A stretch of 64,000 nucleotides of DNA from Quillaja saponaria (lineage: Eukaryota; Streptophyta; Magnoliopsida; Fabales; Quillajaceae): assembly GCA_029379385.1 (NCBI GenBank), contig CM055611.1, forward strand, positions 18,112,062 to 18,176,061, given 5' to 3'. Under the pieces are notes generated by a model. The model was not told the origin of the DNA. It searched no databases and saw only the letters and a list, made by a program, of their open reading frames with translations. Shown here one piece after another: positions 26,424-39,615 of this stretch (its first letter is position 1; every line of letters begins with the position of its first letter). Made by a program: the position numbers and the translations under genes.

Positions 26424-29400
26424 ATGTCTTACTTCTTAATTTTTCTCCTCCTTCTTCTTTGTACTTCTCCATCTTTTTCTTCACTTACTGAGCTCGGCAG
26501 TCTCATGGCCATCAAAGCCTCTCTAGACCCAGAGAACCGCTTGTTAACCTCATGGACTCCAAACTCTGACCCATGTAGTGGAGCTTTTGAAGGCGTGGCT
26601 TGCAATGGGCAAGGCCGTATTGCTAATATTTCATTGCAAGGGAAGGGCCTCTCGGGTCAACTATCCGCAGCTGTAGCTGAGCTAAAGAGCTTGACGGGTC
26701 TATACCTTCATTTTAACGCTCTGAATGGGAAAATACCCAAGGAGATAGTTAGATTGACTGAGCTAAGTGATCTATATCTCAATGTGAATAATCTCTCTGG
26801 GAATATTCCTCGTGAGATTGGTAATATGTCTAATCTTCAAGGTGGGTAGCTGATTTTCTAGTAGATTTGCAACTTTCTGCTCCTTGTGTGATAAAACTGA
26901 CCAGGTTTTCGTTAAATGAACTGGGATGGGCTTTAGCCTTTAAGCTTCAGACTTTGTAGGGTATTGGTATATGTTAAAGCATGGTATCCATTAACTGGGT
27001 TTCCTTTTACTGTACTAACTTTTGGTGGTGCGTTAAATTTGGGGATTATTCCGGGTCACTCAAATTCTGTCTTTGTTGAAATCTGTAATTTTTGTAATAT
27101 GTATCTGTATTTTCATTTAATTCTAGATTATAGTTATCTATATTTGCTTGTTTTCTTCATTCAGTAGGTTCAATGCTAAATCTTATGTATGCGTATTCTT
27201 AATGTATTGTTAGTATTTAGAGAAAAAGGAAGGGGACTAAGATTTACACTGCTAGATGGAGGGAAGATAGGCTGGCAGCCAAGGAGGGAGTTAAAAGGAG
27301 CAGAAGGAAGGTTATTGCCTCTATGGTAACTTGGGTAGCCCAGAAAACGAGATATATGCTTGATTCTGGTTTTGTTGTTTCACTAGGTTAATTCCTATTT
27401 ACAATTTATATATCCTCTGTTTCTAGACTTTAGATTGTGCAATCTATTCTTTTTGCCACATTGATATTTTCCTAAGGCATGTGTAGAAGAACGTAATATT
27501 TTACCTAAATTTCATATTTGTTTGAAAATAATATCTCACCTAGTTGAAATAATGTCTAGTATTGAGTTAAACATTGGTCTCAATCAATAAAAATAGTCAA
27601 GAAATTTTAACCTGTATGTTTCTTGCAGTTTTGCAGCTGTGCTACAACAAGTTTACTGGGAGCATCCCAACTGAATTGGGAAACCTGAGGCGGCTTACTG
27701 TTCTTGCTCTGCAATATAATCAATTGAATGGTGCAATTCCTGCAAGTTTGGGTGAACTAAAGATGTTAACGAGGTTGGATTTGAGCTTTAATAGTCTTTT
27801 CGGTTCTATTCCAGTAAAATTAGCTGATGCACCTGCAGTTGAAGTTCTTGACGTCCGAAACAATTCTCTCTTGGGCAATGTTCCTCCAGGTATTATAGTC
27901 TTAAATGGAAATGTGTAGTTGTTCTTTCAATCTTGATTACTTTAACAAGACACTAGTTGAGTTTAAGTTTAATTCAATATTTTCCTTCATGTCTGAAAAT
28001 GCAGCCCTGAAAAGACTAAAAGGTGGGTTCCAATACAAAAACAACCCGGGGTTATGTGGCATTGGTTTTTCTGATTTAGTTTCTTGCAAAAAATTGTATA
28101 TAGATCCACACAGACCTGAACCGTTTCAACCTCATAACCTATCCACAAAAGATCTTCCAGAGTCAGCTGCTCTAGATCCTAGTTGCAATAACACCCATTG
28201 TATGAAGCCAAAATCTCCACATATGGGTGTAGTTTTTGGGTTAGTTGGAGTTCTTGCTGCTTTGACAGTTAGTGGACTCTTCATGTTCACATGCTATCGT
28301 CGCCGGAAACAGAAAATTGGAAGTGCTTTTGACACTTCTGATAGTCGGCTTAGTACCGATCAGGTCAAGGAAGTTTGCAGGAAGGGTGCATCTGCTCTTG
28401 TAAGTTTAGAGTATTCTAATGGATGGGATCCATTGGCTAAAGGTCGTAGTGGTTATTCTCAAGAAGTTCTTGAGGGTTTTATGTTCAATCTCGAAGAAGT
28501 GGAGCGAGCTACTCAGTGCTTCTCAGACATGAATTTGTTGGGAAAGAGTAATTTTTCAGCTATCTACAAGGGGATTCTGAGAGATGGGTCAGTTGTGGCA
28601 ATAAAGTGCATTGCTAAGGACAAGTTGCAAGTCAGATGAAACTGAATTCTTGAAGGGGTTAAAGATATTAACCTCATTAAAACATGAAAATTTGGTTAAA
28701 TTTAGAGGTTTTTGCTGTTCGAAAGGAAGGGGTGAGTGTTTTCTTATCTATGATTTTGCCCCAAATGGGAATTTGTTACAGTACCTTGATGTTAAGAATG
28801 ACAGAGGTAAGGTTCTTGAATGGTCCACCAGAGTGTCAATTATCAGTGGTATTGCTAAAGGTCAGTTCATATTTGTCTCCAGTTCAGTAAATCTATTATA
28901 TTTTGTGGATTTCTCAGACATGTTTTTTGTTTCTTTTTTCTACTTGCACTAAAAACTTTAGAAGAACGTGAAATATTTAGATCTATTTTCCTATATAATG
29001 TCGTGGAGTTACAATCTCGTCCTCTAGTTCTGAGCTTACAACAGAATTTATATAGGGGAAAGCAATGATGAAGAAATTGATGGGAGTTCAATAATTGTAG
29101 GTTATTTCAGACCATGTTGAATCTCATTCCTGATATGGAACTGGTGCTAAATTGACATTTGCAAGAAGTTTGAAAGGTTCTATATTGTAGAGGTCGGCAG
29201 AAAAATGTATATTTAGAAGTTGCACTTATCAACTTAGTCATCATATATCTTCACAAAATTCTAACGGCTTTCATGGATTGAATTTTTGAAGTTGCTTCCT
29301 GGATGGCATTAAGATTTAAGCTCATTTGTATTTATTCTTTGATTAGAGATAGATTCATAACCTTGTTTAACTTTGTTCCTGTTGAGTTGAGACTTGATGA

Positions 29401-29896
29401 TGTCCCTTCCTGGCCAGGTATTGGATATCTGCATGGAAGGAAAGAAAACAAACACATTCTAGTGCACCAGAATATCTCAGCTGAGAAAGTGCTTCTCGAT
29501 GCACGGTATAACCCATTGCTCTCAGATTCAGGATTGCACAAACTCCTTGCAGATGACATTGTCTTTTCCACTCTCAAAGCCAGTGCTGCAATGGGGTACT
29601 TAGCACCAGAATACACAACCACTGGTCGCTTAACAGAAAAAAGTGATGTATATGCATTTGGTGTGATTATTTTCCAACTCCTCACTGGAAAAGGTAGTAT
29701 CACTCAGTTGACTCACCATGGTGCAGAGACATCCAGTTTTGAAGATTTTGTGGACACTAGCCTTGATGGTAAGTTCTCAGAATCAGAGGCAGCTAAATTA
29801 GGAAGAATTGCTCTGCTTTGCACCCAAGAATCTTCAATTCTTCGGCCATCCATGGATTATGTGATTCAAGAACTGGGTGAAAATATTGGCAGTTGA
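26424..29896 (+). CDS. LRR receptor-like kinase of the At2g45340/At5g51560 type, probable pseudokinase; one-base frameshift
   Basis: Exons: 26424-26841, 27629-27889, 28005-28860, 29418-29896, all GT-AG. Joined they give 2014 bp, one base more than 671 codons. The surplus base is a G in 'aagGac' at 28618-28619: before it the frame reads VAIKCIAK and after it TSCKSDETEFLKGL continues in the next frame. Without it the product is about 670 residues: signal peptide (1-22), LRR N-cap with DPCSGAFEGVAC, about six LRRs, a second cysteine pair (NNPGLCG), a transmembrane helix (near 28225-28285), and a kinase domain. The kinase keeps the VAIK lysine and the APEYTTTGRLTEKSDVYAFG region. However, HRD is replaced by VHQNIS and DFG by SDSG, and the glycine loop is weak (GKSNFSAIY). 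Such receptors probably signal through partners. The downstream neighbour is convergent (CRR4-like). Confidence 0.9.
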
Positions 29897-30933
29897 TGAC
29901 CTTCAAACCTAATTCTTGCCTTGGTTTCCCAATGAGAAGAGTTTGAGATTGAGCCATTACTAACTAGTAACTACTGACTAAAGATGGACCTTTTGTTTAT
30001 TACTGTATTTATCTGTATTATCATTAGAGTAAGTGCACTGCAAACTCCTCTCTGATCAATTGTAGTATGTGTATGGTCAGAATGTAACAAAAGGAAACTT
30101 TCCTTTCTTATGTCAATACTGAGATCTCTCTGTTCCATTTCCCGATTGCTCTGGGAGTTAAATGCAACAGCCTCTGGGTTGTAATTCAGAAATTACATTT
30201 GGAAGTAGTTGCCAAAGAAAAGCTAGAGTTGAGGTTTTATAATTTACTCAGTTTTACTCAGGTTTTATTAAGTGTAGTTCTCTACACACAGAAAAGGACA
30301 TTCTTAAGTATTCTTGTATTTTTCTTTCCTTGAATTCGTATTTAATATTTGCAAATTCACTTTAATTCTTTATCTTAAATAACAACTGAATATTGTAGAT
30401 TGAGTCAATAGAATCATTTGACAGGAAATTTAACTGAATTTTGCATGATCCAAATCCAATAACACTGTTCATGACGGGAATTACAAATTAAACTTACCAA
30501 ACTTATTAGTGAAAACATAAAAGTAGTCATTCTAGACAAAGCCAGTAGGAAGCATGGAAGACTAACTAAGCAAACACGTCACAAATTCAGAAAATAGAAA
30601 TAGAAAAGTATCGAGAACAACAACAGATGTAACTTTAGTCGGTGCACTATTATGGAGTAAACGAGTTGACAAGATATATATCATATATTATATACATAAT
30701 GAAAAGTGAGGGACAAATACTAGACCTGATTATCTACTGGATAATGAGAGGGGAAGTTCAAGATTTTAAACTCGGGCTCAGATTTTTCTCTTCCTATATA
30801 CTGCACAACAATTGGTGAACAATGGTTGCCTATTTACAAATGAAACCTGAGTAATTCACATACTATATATCCATCAAGCTCCAGCTTAAATACAATGTCC
30901 AAGAGGAATAAATTTCGAATTAGTATTTACAAG
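29897..30933. other. Convergent intergenic region
   Basis: It holds the 3-prime ends of the LRR receptor gene (plus) and the PPR gene (minus). No other feature was seen. Confidence 0.45.
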
Positions 30934-32803
30934 TTATTTAACAAAGAATAAATTTCCTGCAACTTGAGGGTGAGATTTATCTTGGACAGAGAACTCATGC
31001 ACAATTCCCCCGAGTTCAATCCAACTACAACCAGGAATTTTCTTTAGATTTCGTTCTTCCATCATTGTCCTGACGCTTTTAACGTCATTCCACATGCCCA
31101 TTCCGGCATAGATATTAGACAGAAGCACATATGAACTTGGACTACAAGAATCCATTCTAATCAGTTGTTTACCTACAGTCTCTCCAATATTAAACTTTTC
31201 ATAGAGTTTGCAAGCTCCAAGCAAAGTCCTCCAGATCACATCATTTGGCTCAATGGGCATTTCCTCGACAAATTTCCTGGCTGCTTCTATGTGCCCTGCC
31301 CGGCCAAGGATGTCAACCATGCATCCATAGTGTTGCACTTTTGGGTCAACCTTGTGAACTCTTCGCATGAGCTCAAAACATATTAGACCTTCCTTCACCA
31401 AGCCAGCATGCCCACAAGCATTTAACACCCCAATGAATGTTATATCATCGGGAGTAGTAGAAAGCCTTTCCATCTCCATGAGAAAATCAAAAGCCACGTC
31501 ACCCCATCCATGGATGGCTAACCCACCAATCATAGCATTCCAGTGATCAACCCTTTTTTCTTCAATATTCTCAAAGATTGAGATAGCATCTTCTATGCTA
31601 CCACACTTAGAATACATGTCAATTAGGGCAACACCAAGTTTACCATCCAAAGGGTAGCCATTATCCTCTAAATAGTGATGTATCATGACTCCAATTTCAA
31701 TGTGTCCTAATTGGGCAATTGCTGAAAGAACAATCAACAACGTGGCATCGTCAGGGTGACATATTAGTTGCCTTTCTCATATCATAAAATATTTTTAATG
31801 CTTCCAAGCAATAACCATGGTGAACATAGCCAGCCATCATTGTGTTACAAGCAACAACATCTCTCTCCGGCATTGTATCAAACAGAGCCCGCGCAACACT
31901 AATGCTTCCCAATTTTGCATACCCATCTATCATAGTAGCCCAACTGATTAAATCCCTTCTCGGCATCTTACTGAACAATGCCCGCGCATCTTCCATCTTC
32001 CCGTGGTTTATGCATCCACCAATCAATGTATTCCAAGAAATCAAATCTCTCTGAGGCATTTTCTGAAACAAATTCCAAGCAACCTTCATCCCATTTTTGG
32101 ATTGCACATACCCTCCAATCATTGAGTTCCAAGAAATCAAATTCCTCTCTTCCGGCGGCATATAGTCAAACAATTCACGGGCCAACTCAAGAATACCATG
32201 TTTGACATAACCATCAATCATTGAGTTATAAGAGACCGAGTCTCGATTGGGCATTCTATCAAACACTTGTCGTGCAAATTGAATACACCCGCATCGCAGA
32301 AACAACCCAATCAAACAATTCTGCAAAAACAAATCAGACCCAATTCCCATTTTTCTTAACAATCCATGTATCTGCATCCCTTCCTTAACCAAACCCAGAC
32401 GAGAGCAAGCTTTCAAAACCAAAGACAACGAGAACTTATCTACACCAACTCCATTTTCCAGCATCAAACAAAGAACCATTAAAGATCCTCTGGGGTCACA
32501 TCCATGAGAGTATGACTTAACTATAGCATTCCATAGAAAAGGGTCCTCATTCTCTGGACGAGTTTGAAAAGCGTTATGCGTGAAAAAGAGATAGCGAGCA
32601 AATTCAACTAGAGGTGCATGAGGTGAGGAAATAAAACTCAGAATGATTTTGGTGGTGACTAAAGTGTTTCTGATGAATCCAGTTGTTAGCATTCTGGCGT
32701 GTAATTGATTTACATCATTTATAGTTTTGCATTTCTGAATATGGAAAAGAGTGGGATGGGTTGAGTTCCATGGCTGCCGTGAATTTACACACAGCACCAT
32801 CAC
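30934..32803 (-). CDS. CRR4: E-class pentatricopeptide repeat protein, CRR4-like; one-base frameshift
   Basis: Arabidopsis CRR4 (At2g45350) is a chloroplast RNA-binding factor needed for C-to-U editing that creates the ndhD start codon. This intronless gene shows the same architecture: an N-terminal region with CKTINDVNQLHARMLTTGF, a series of PLS-type PPR motifs (VSYNSMIDGYVKHG, ISWNSMIGGYVQ, ISWATMIDGYAKLG, VACNTMMAGYVHHG), and C-terminal E and E+ motifs (VIWRTLLGACKLY, IPGCSWIELGGIVHEFSV). There is no DYW domain, as in CRR4. The 1870-bp span is one base more than 623 codons. The frame changes at a GGG run on the plus strand (31754-31756): upstream residues end ATNMSP and the next frame continues DDATLLIVLSAIAQLG. 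The protein would be about 622 residues, close to the Arabidopsis length. The symbol is by resemblance and gene order, not by alignment. Confidence 0.82.
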
Positions 32804-35800
32804 TGACTTGAGAGCTTTTCACCTATTTGTGGTGATATCTTGATTCTAATAGTATTGGGATGGGAGGGAAACAGATTTGGCTGTGTGAGTAACCAGTTTT
32901 TCCACCGGCTGAAAATTGCAACAAAATTTTAATTGGATGAGGAAGTTAACAAAAATATAATTGAAGATTTTTATGTTACTGGCCAGAATCGAACTGGGTA
33001 TCTTACGCACTAGTTCTCTGCTATTGGATTGGTAATTTTCCATCATATTCATATTTTTCTTATATCTAAAACCAAATCACAAACCCACAGCACATTCATT
33101 TTAGGACTGAATTCAAATCAAATAATTTTGAATAGTACTAAAATTCGAGTTCGAATTCGAATTCAATCTCAAATATTTGGATTCGAATACAAACTCGAAT
33201 TCAAATTTAAATTCCTACTTTGATTTGAATATGACTAAAATTTAAATAGAATTCAAATTCGATTCGAATAGCATTCAAATTTGAACTCCAATCTAGATTC
33301 GAATAATCCCTGTTCAAATTCCACCCCTAGTTATAACGTATTATATTTGAAATGATAAAAAAGAAAAATTTATTCGTTTTTTTTATCTATATATATTCGA
33401 AAAAGCAAGAGACACCTTATGTTCTCCTTAGGGTTTGTTGGTTAAATTATGTGTAAAAGTGTTGTGCAAAAAAAATACTTTTCCAGCAAAAATGTTGAAA
33501 AATAGTTGTATAAAAAATTGAAAAAAGTGTTTTCATAAGTTTAAGTAAAAAAACTGTAAGATAAAAAAAAAAAATTGTAAGATTTTAATTTTAAAAAAAA
33601 AATATTGAGTATTAAAATTATTAAAAAGACAAATTTTGACAAACATTATGGTTGTATTTATCTAAATAAAATAATTATTAAATTTTATTTGAGCCTCTTT
33701 TTTTTTTTTCTATTTGAAAATTTTTCTTTTTCTAACTTTAATTTTTTAGTAGCTTTTAAGACTTTAAAAGTCCAAAAATACATTTAGGTAAAGTTTAAAA
33801 AATAAAATCTCTATTACCAAATAGTTTTGTAAAAAAAGAGAGTACCACATGAATTACAGTTATATAGTGATTCAACAAGTTGTTAATTCAGTTAGTATAA
33901 TTACATTGTTAATTTTCTATTCACCAAGGTTTAAATTTTAGAAATTCTTAGTAAGTAATATAATTATGAGTTAATAAATATCAACTGTATTGTAAGGAGT
34001 TTACATTATCAGTAACTAATATTCTACTACATCAATTCACTTGATTAAAATCAAGACTAGGGTAGTGGTTAGTATTAAAAACACATGAAACATCCGTATT
34101 CACTAATAGAATAAAAACAACTTACACAACAATACATCAAATATTAATTGTATAAATATCCCATAATTTCTTCTCATATTATTCAAAAGGGCTAGCAATC
34201 CACTTCTATTTTGTAAAGAAAAATAAAATGAGTTGATAAGTACTTCTCTTGTACATTACGCGACTTTTTTTCTTTTCTTTTCTTTTATTATATTAAAAAA
34301 ACCTAATTAACATGACTGGATTGAAGTACAGACTGAATGAAAACTATAACAAATCTAGGCTTTCAAGGTTAGATCGATTGATCATTTTATAGTTATAAAT
34401 TTGCCTTATTATATGTAGACCAAGATGATAGTTTGTTTTCTTTTGTTTTTTTATTTTTTCTTTGAAAGGGATAGCTAGCCATTTTATCTTTTTTTTATGA
34501 CCAAGTCATTGAAGGCAACCTTTTATTTTAGTTTATGATCTTTTTTTACTCAAATTATGCGTTTTTATTAATGATGATGAAACTGAAACCATAAGAAAAG
34601 ATCAAAAGTTCATAGAAAGAATCAGCAAAGAATGGAATCACAGATAGATACAAAAAATACATTTCAGTTCAATCAATCTCTCAACTACCCCTTAAATAAA
34701 TTATAATTATTTCTTAGCAAATGTGAGCGATTTATTTGATTTTTCATAGAATATAAGGAAATAGCTAAAGCCTAAAAGCGTGGATTATCTTCTATATTTG
34801 GCAAAAGTAAATCATTTTCATAAAAAAAGAAAAAAAAAGTTAATTATATTACTCTAGATATTACTAATAACTGATATATTAGATCGATGAAAATGACAAA
34901 AATAATTTATATAGTCTTTCTCGACTAATTTAAAATTCAAAACTTAATTAAGTTGAGTTGAAGTATATTGATCACCAAATCAAACTAATAAACATCATTT
35001 TGTTGCCTATCAAAATTTAAACTGAAAAACCAATGCTTGTTGGACTTTAAAAGTGAACTTAATTCTATCCTAGCCTCTCAAAACAACGTCCATTAATATT
35101 ATTATTGTATTTGGTACGTTAACTTAGTCATTCATCAATTAATTATAATATTGCATGTATAATTAGCTAACAAGTAGCTAGAGAACATAGTTTAATATCT
35201 AACTAGTAGTTGATTTTTATCTTAGGAAATTATAAATATTAAACTTTTCACTGGCAAGTACTGAGACAATTAATTACTAGTATCACATATATCTTATTTA
35301 TAAAACTTCTATGCAGTAATACCAAGATTTCATCTTTCGGCTTGAAATTTAAAAAAAAAAAATTCATTACATTTTTCGTTGAATAAACAACTGATTTATA
35401 TAAATATATATATATATATATATATAATTTATAAATTATCACATTTAAATGTGTTCTTATGAACATTGTTTAATTAGACATATTAGGAGCTACAAGCAAA
35501 CGAGATATATCTAGAGAGAAGATAAGCATGCGTGATGCAAGTAGTAAGTTGATAATTATATGGTTGACTTCACCTCTGCTTATCTATAAGCAACATCGTC
35601 ATTCATTGACAAGGAATAACAAGTTGCAGATTAATTAAGGAAACGTTTTTTTATTATTTGGAGAGTACAACGTGAACGGTCGAGGTACGGCTGTGTGACG
35701 TGTGGCTTTAACCTAGGCATGACTAACGTGGTTTTTTTAAGGACAATATATCAATAATTATCCCACAAGATGCTGAATGACTTCTTAGTACGTCTTTTAT

Positions 35801-38760
35801 TTAAAGTAAGTTTTATAATAATTATAAATGGGCTTTTTTTTTTTTTTTTTTCAATTTACTGTTTGAAAATTTTAACTAAGAGATTATTTTTTAAATAGAC
35901 AATTATATATATTTTTTATATCATTTGAGGGAATTATTTATTTTTTATATCATTTAAATATTTTACTAAAAATCAAAAATATAATCACTTGAAAATAGTG
36001 ACATGTCAAATTTTTTTTATATATTATAATATTTTTTTTCTCTTTCTTCTATTATAAATATTTGTTGTTAAAATATTTTTCAAGTTATTTTTTCAAGTTC
36101 TCAAAATATTGATGAGCATGATATTGTATCCTTTTCTTTTATTTATTTATTTATTAATTTTTATCTTAACTTGATTATTTAACAGAAAAATTAAAATACA
36201 TATTGAATAACATCAATGACATGATTTTTTTTTCTTTTTCCTAAATTTTGTTTTTTTGTATAGATTTTTCTTATGTTCTTCAGCCTTGAACAAAATTTTA
36301 TGAATATATATATAATATTTAGCTTCTCACAAAAATAAATATAAATAAAAAAATAAAAAAAATAAAATAGTCATATTAGTTGATACTCTTTAATATTCAT
36401 TTTAGACATTTAATTAATACAATAATCAGCTAAATATTAACTAAACTAAAAAACTAGATTAAGCAAACAAAATAATGATGTGTAGATAAAATTTGATATG
36501 TCATCATTTTACGGTGACTGTATTTACTAATTTTTGGTAAAGTGCTTCCAACGGTATAGAAACAAAGTGAATAATTATTTATGAAATGACCTATATGTGA
36601 GATTTTAGACTGATAGTTAACTCAAAAAAATACCACATATTAATCATATTACTATAGAAAAAATCTTCCACGTACAAATATCTACAATTTTTTATTTATA
36701 AATGTAAAGATAATCTAAAAAAAGCTATTGATATTTCTAATTATGTATGTGGACGGCAATCCTTTAATAAAGAAATAAGTTTCTTCTATTAAATAAGTAT
36801 CTATTTGCACGCTTAATTAAATTTATATGCAACTTAGCTTTTGTGCATGTAAAACAAATTTCCCATAAAAAAAAACTATTTGAATGTCATTGTATGTAGT
36901 CTATAAAGCAGCCAGCAGCCTGGTATCATAATTATCTTTATTGGAATATTCATAGAATTTCAAAAGCTAGCTAGCTAGCCTTCCTATCACGTCTCACATT
37001 TTTTTATCCTTTCTCTTTCAGCCATATTTTCATTATACGATTAGAAAAAGTTGCAACTTTCTTTATCTTTTCAGAGTCCACTGACCTTTTCCTATTCATA
37101 TTTTTTTAAAATTAAGAAGACAAAGATTCATCTAGAAAAAAAATAAAAATGCATTCATCTTATAAGCAATGTAAATTCATTATTGGTAATTCTTAGTGCA
37201 ATATATTAGTAACTAAGTAAATGATAGACGAGATTTGTTTTGTGATACGAGGTATGTGAGATAATTCATTACAAAAAGTTTATGAGTTTGTATGCGTATA
37301 TCGGTATATTTAACATTTTTCTGTTAATGGAGATTAATTTCACTCAAAATTAATTTATAGATATTTATTATCATAACTAAAACTCAAGACAAAATTATCA
37401 TAATTTCATTAGTTCAGGCATAATTATAATCTCTTTTGACGAAAGTAAAGAAGCAGATTATTCAAGATGCGTAGAGATTACTTTCACGTAAAATTATTTG
37501 AAATACTTGCACTAAGAGACTGAAAATTAAATCTAGCAATTTTTAAATTGTAGATAAAATGATTAATTGTTTGACGGTATTTGAGACTTTTCAGTTAATC
37601 AAACTATCTAGAGTTTAACTATTTGTATTTAATTATTTATTCTTATAACTAAAACTAAACACAAGATTCTCATAAATTAATAACTTTGACAAAATAGTTT
37701 CTTTGACCAGATCAGCAAAATAAATAAATTAATTTGCATACCACTTACTGCTAAACCATTAGAAAAAACTTAGCACAACATATTCGAAAACTTATACTTT
37801 GTTCATGCTAACAAATTTGATGGACTTTCGCATGTGGGTTAGGGTTAGGAGATGCATTATATAAAAAATCTCAACTAGTGCTTTATATAAATTACTTAAC
37901 TAAGAAGTGTCATACACCTATATTCATTGGGTAGCTAGTTACTACTTGTGTTGATCAAGCCAATGGAACACCAACTTGCACTGTGCGGTTACCAATAATA
38001 AAACTGGTCCTTATTAATTTCAACTTGTAGAAACTTGTGCTTGCTAATACATCTGTCCGTTGACCAAAAAATAAAGCAATTTCAATAAAGGATTTAAAAA
38101 GAGAATTCCCGGATCCAATGGTGTTTTAACTAATTACTGTGCTTTTAGCCTTGCACTACTAATGTACTTGTACCCATGTACTACTAATATACGTATTTGT
38201 GTTCAATTCAGATCATATATATATTTTTTTCTTGGTCATTTAAGGTTTATTCATATATGGTCCAATTATAAATTGTGTAAAGTAGTATTTAGGAACAAAA
38301 ATATTGATACTGTAGGTTTGTAATTCAGTTCACACTGATTTCAACCATAAGACCCTCTTAACTTTTAATTTCAAGATTCGATGTCTACCTGTTGTAAGCG
38401 ATATTGTGTTTTTAACAGACCCATTATTCATTATGTTCAACTTTTTCACATTAAAATCCTTATGCTTATTCCCTTTGTCTACAATAAAGAAAATAATGTG
38501 AATAGAAAAAAAAAAAAAAGTTAATAAGATAAGAGTAATTTGAAAAATAAACATATCCACTGAGAATTATTCTTAGGCATCATTATTCGTTTTTGACTTC
38601 ATTAGACATGTATAGGTGGTTGGGTAAGAGATTGCCGCTAATTTTCATTAATTAAGGCAATAAGGCATATAATTTACACGTACAATGCAGTTGTACGTAT
38701 AAGGCCAACCAAATGTCAACGCTTCAATTCGTACGCTTCATCTCTCTCTATCTTCATCTC
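32804..38760. other. Long AT-rich intergenic region
   Basis: Nearly 6 kb with no supportable gene. It includes a possible TIR-like AT-rich repeat (33102-33329) with fold-back 'aattcgaattcgaattc' sequence, (TA)n tracts near 35405, and a weak third copy of a dispersed repeat (36478-36650). The part near 38760 is the promoter of the DUF1442 gene. Confidence 0.45.
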
Positions 38761-38763
38761 TTT

Positions 38764-38866
38764 CCATTTATAAGCAAAACCAAACTCCTCTTTCTCTCTC
38801 TCTCTCGCACACTACAATTTCCTCCTTTCCAAAATCTTCAGACATAGAGAGAGAAAGAGAGATATC
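38764..38866 (+). promoter_or_regulatory. Core promoter and 5-prime UTR of the first DUF1442 gene
   Basis: A TTATAAG box lies near 38769, about 100 bp before the ATG. It is followed by a CT-rich run (tctctctctctctcgcacac) and a GA-rich leader (gagagagaaagagagat) just ahead of the ATG at 38867. This arrangement is typical of plant TATA promoters with pyrimidine-rich leaders. Confidence 0.5.
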
Positions 38867-39615
38867 ATGAAGCTTGTTTGGTCCCCAGAAAAAGCCTCAA
38901 AAGCTTATTTAGACACTGTTAAATCAGTAAGAATATACATGTTCTAATTATAATTTCCTTCTTAATTATTCGTAATTCAATTTCAATGCTTTAGAACTTA
39001 TTTTTGTTTTAATCTCAGTGTAAAATATCCAAGGAATCTGGAGTAGCCGAGCTCCTCTCGGCTATGGCTGCAGGTTGGAACGCTAAGTTCATCGTCGAAT
39101 CGTGGTCACACGGTGGCCTTATTGCCACAAGCGTTGGCTTGGCTGTTGCGGCTCGAAACACCGGTGGACGACATGTATGTATAGTCCCCGATGAAGAATC
39201 AAGACTAGAGTACATCAAGGCGATGCATGACATGGGTGAGTCACCATCACCGGAAGTGTTGGTGGGAGAGGCGGAGGCCGTCATGGGAAAATTGGTGGGG
39301 TTGGATTTTCTGGTGGTGGATTGTAGGAGGTGGGATTTTTTTAGGGTTTTGAGGTTTGCCAAGTTGAGTTCTAGAGGGGCAGTTTTGGCATGTAAAAATG
39401 CATGCCAAAGAAACGTTTCATGGTTCAGATGGAACGTTGTGCTTGAGAGAGGGACACGTGTTGTCAGATCGGTGTTTTTGCCGGTTGGGAAGGGCTTGGA
39501 TATTGCTTATATTGGCAGCAATAGTGGGGTGGCTAGTTCAAGGAAGAGTAATCCTAGCCGTTGGATTAAGCATATAGATCAACAGTCAGGAGAGGAGCAC
39601 ATGTTCCGAGGATGA
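38867..39615 (+). CDS. DUF1442 family protein, two exons
   Basis: Exon 1 is 38867-38926 (MKLVWSPEKASKAYLDTVKS) and exon 2 is 39019-39615, joined in phase 0 across a 92-bp GT-AG intron. The product is 218 residues. The opening MKLVWSPE and the AELLSAMAAGWNAKFIVE, VAARNTGGRHVCIVPDE and DFLVVDCRR segments are characteristic of plant DUF1442. The alternating hydrophobic strands and glycines fit a Rossmann-type fold like that of SAM-dependent methyltransferases, but I see no proof of catalysis. No signal peptide or membrane segment is present. The neighbour to the left is the CRR4-like gene, the same partner as At2g45360 has in Arabidopsis as I recall it. No disruption was found. Confidence 0.92.

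Noticed and set aside
29332..29703. Minus-strand open frame of 123 residues
   Set aside because: It is the shadow of the last exon of the LRR receptor gene on the plus strand.
32975..33030. tRNA-like T-arm (cccagttcgattctgg on the minus strand)
   Set aside because: No matching acceptor, D-arm or A box upstream. It may be a worn SINE head, but there is not enough to call it.
33102..33329. hAT-like element with TAGG...CCCCTA ends and gaattcgaattc fold-back
   Set aside because: The 8-bp flanks (attcattt and gttataac) do not match, so the boundaries cannot be supported.
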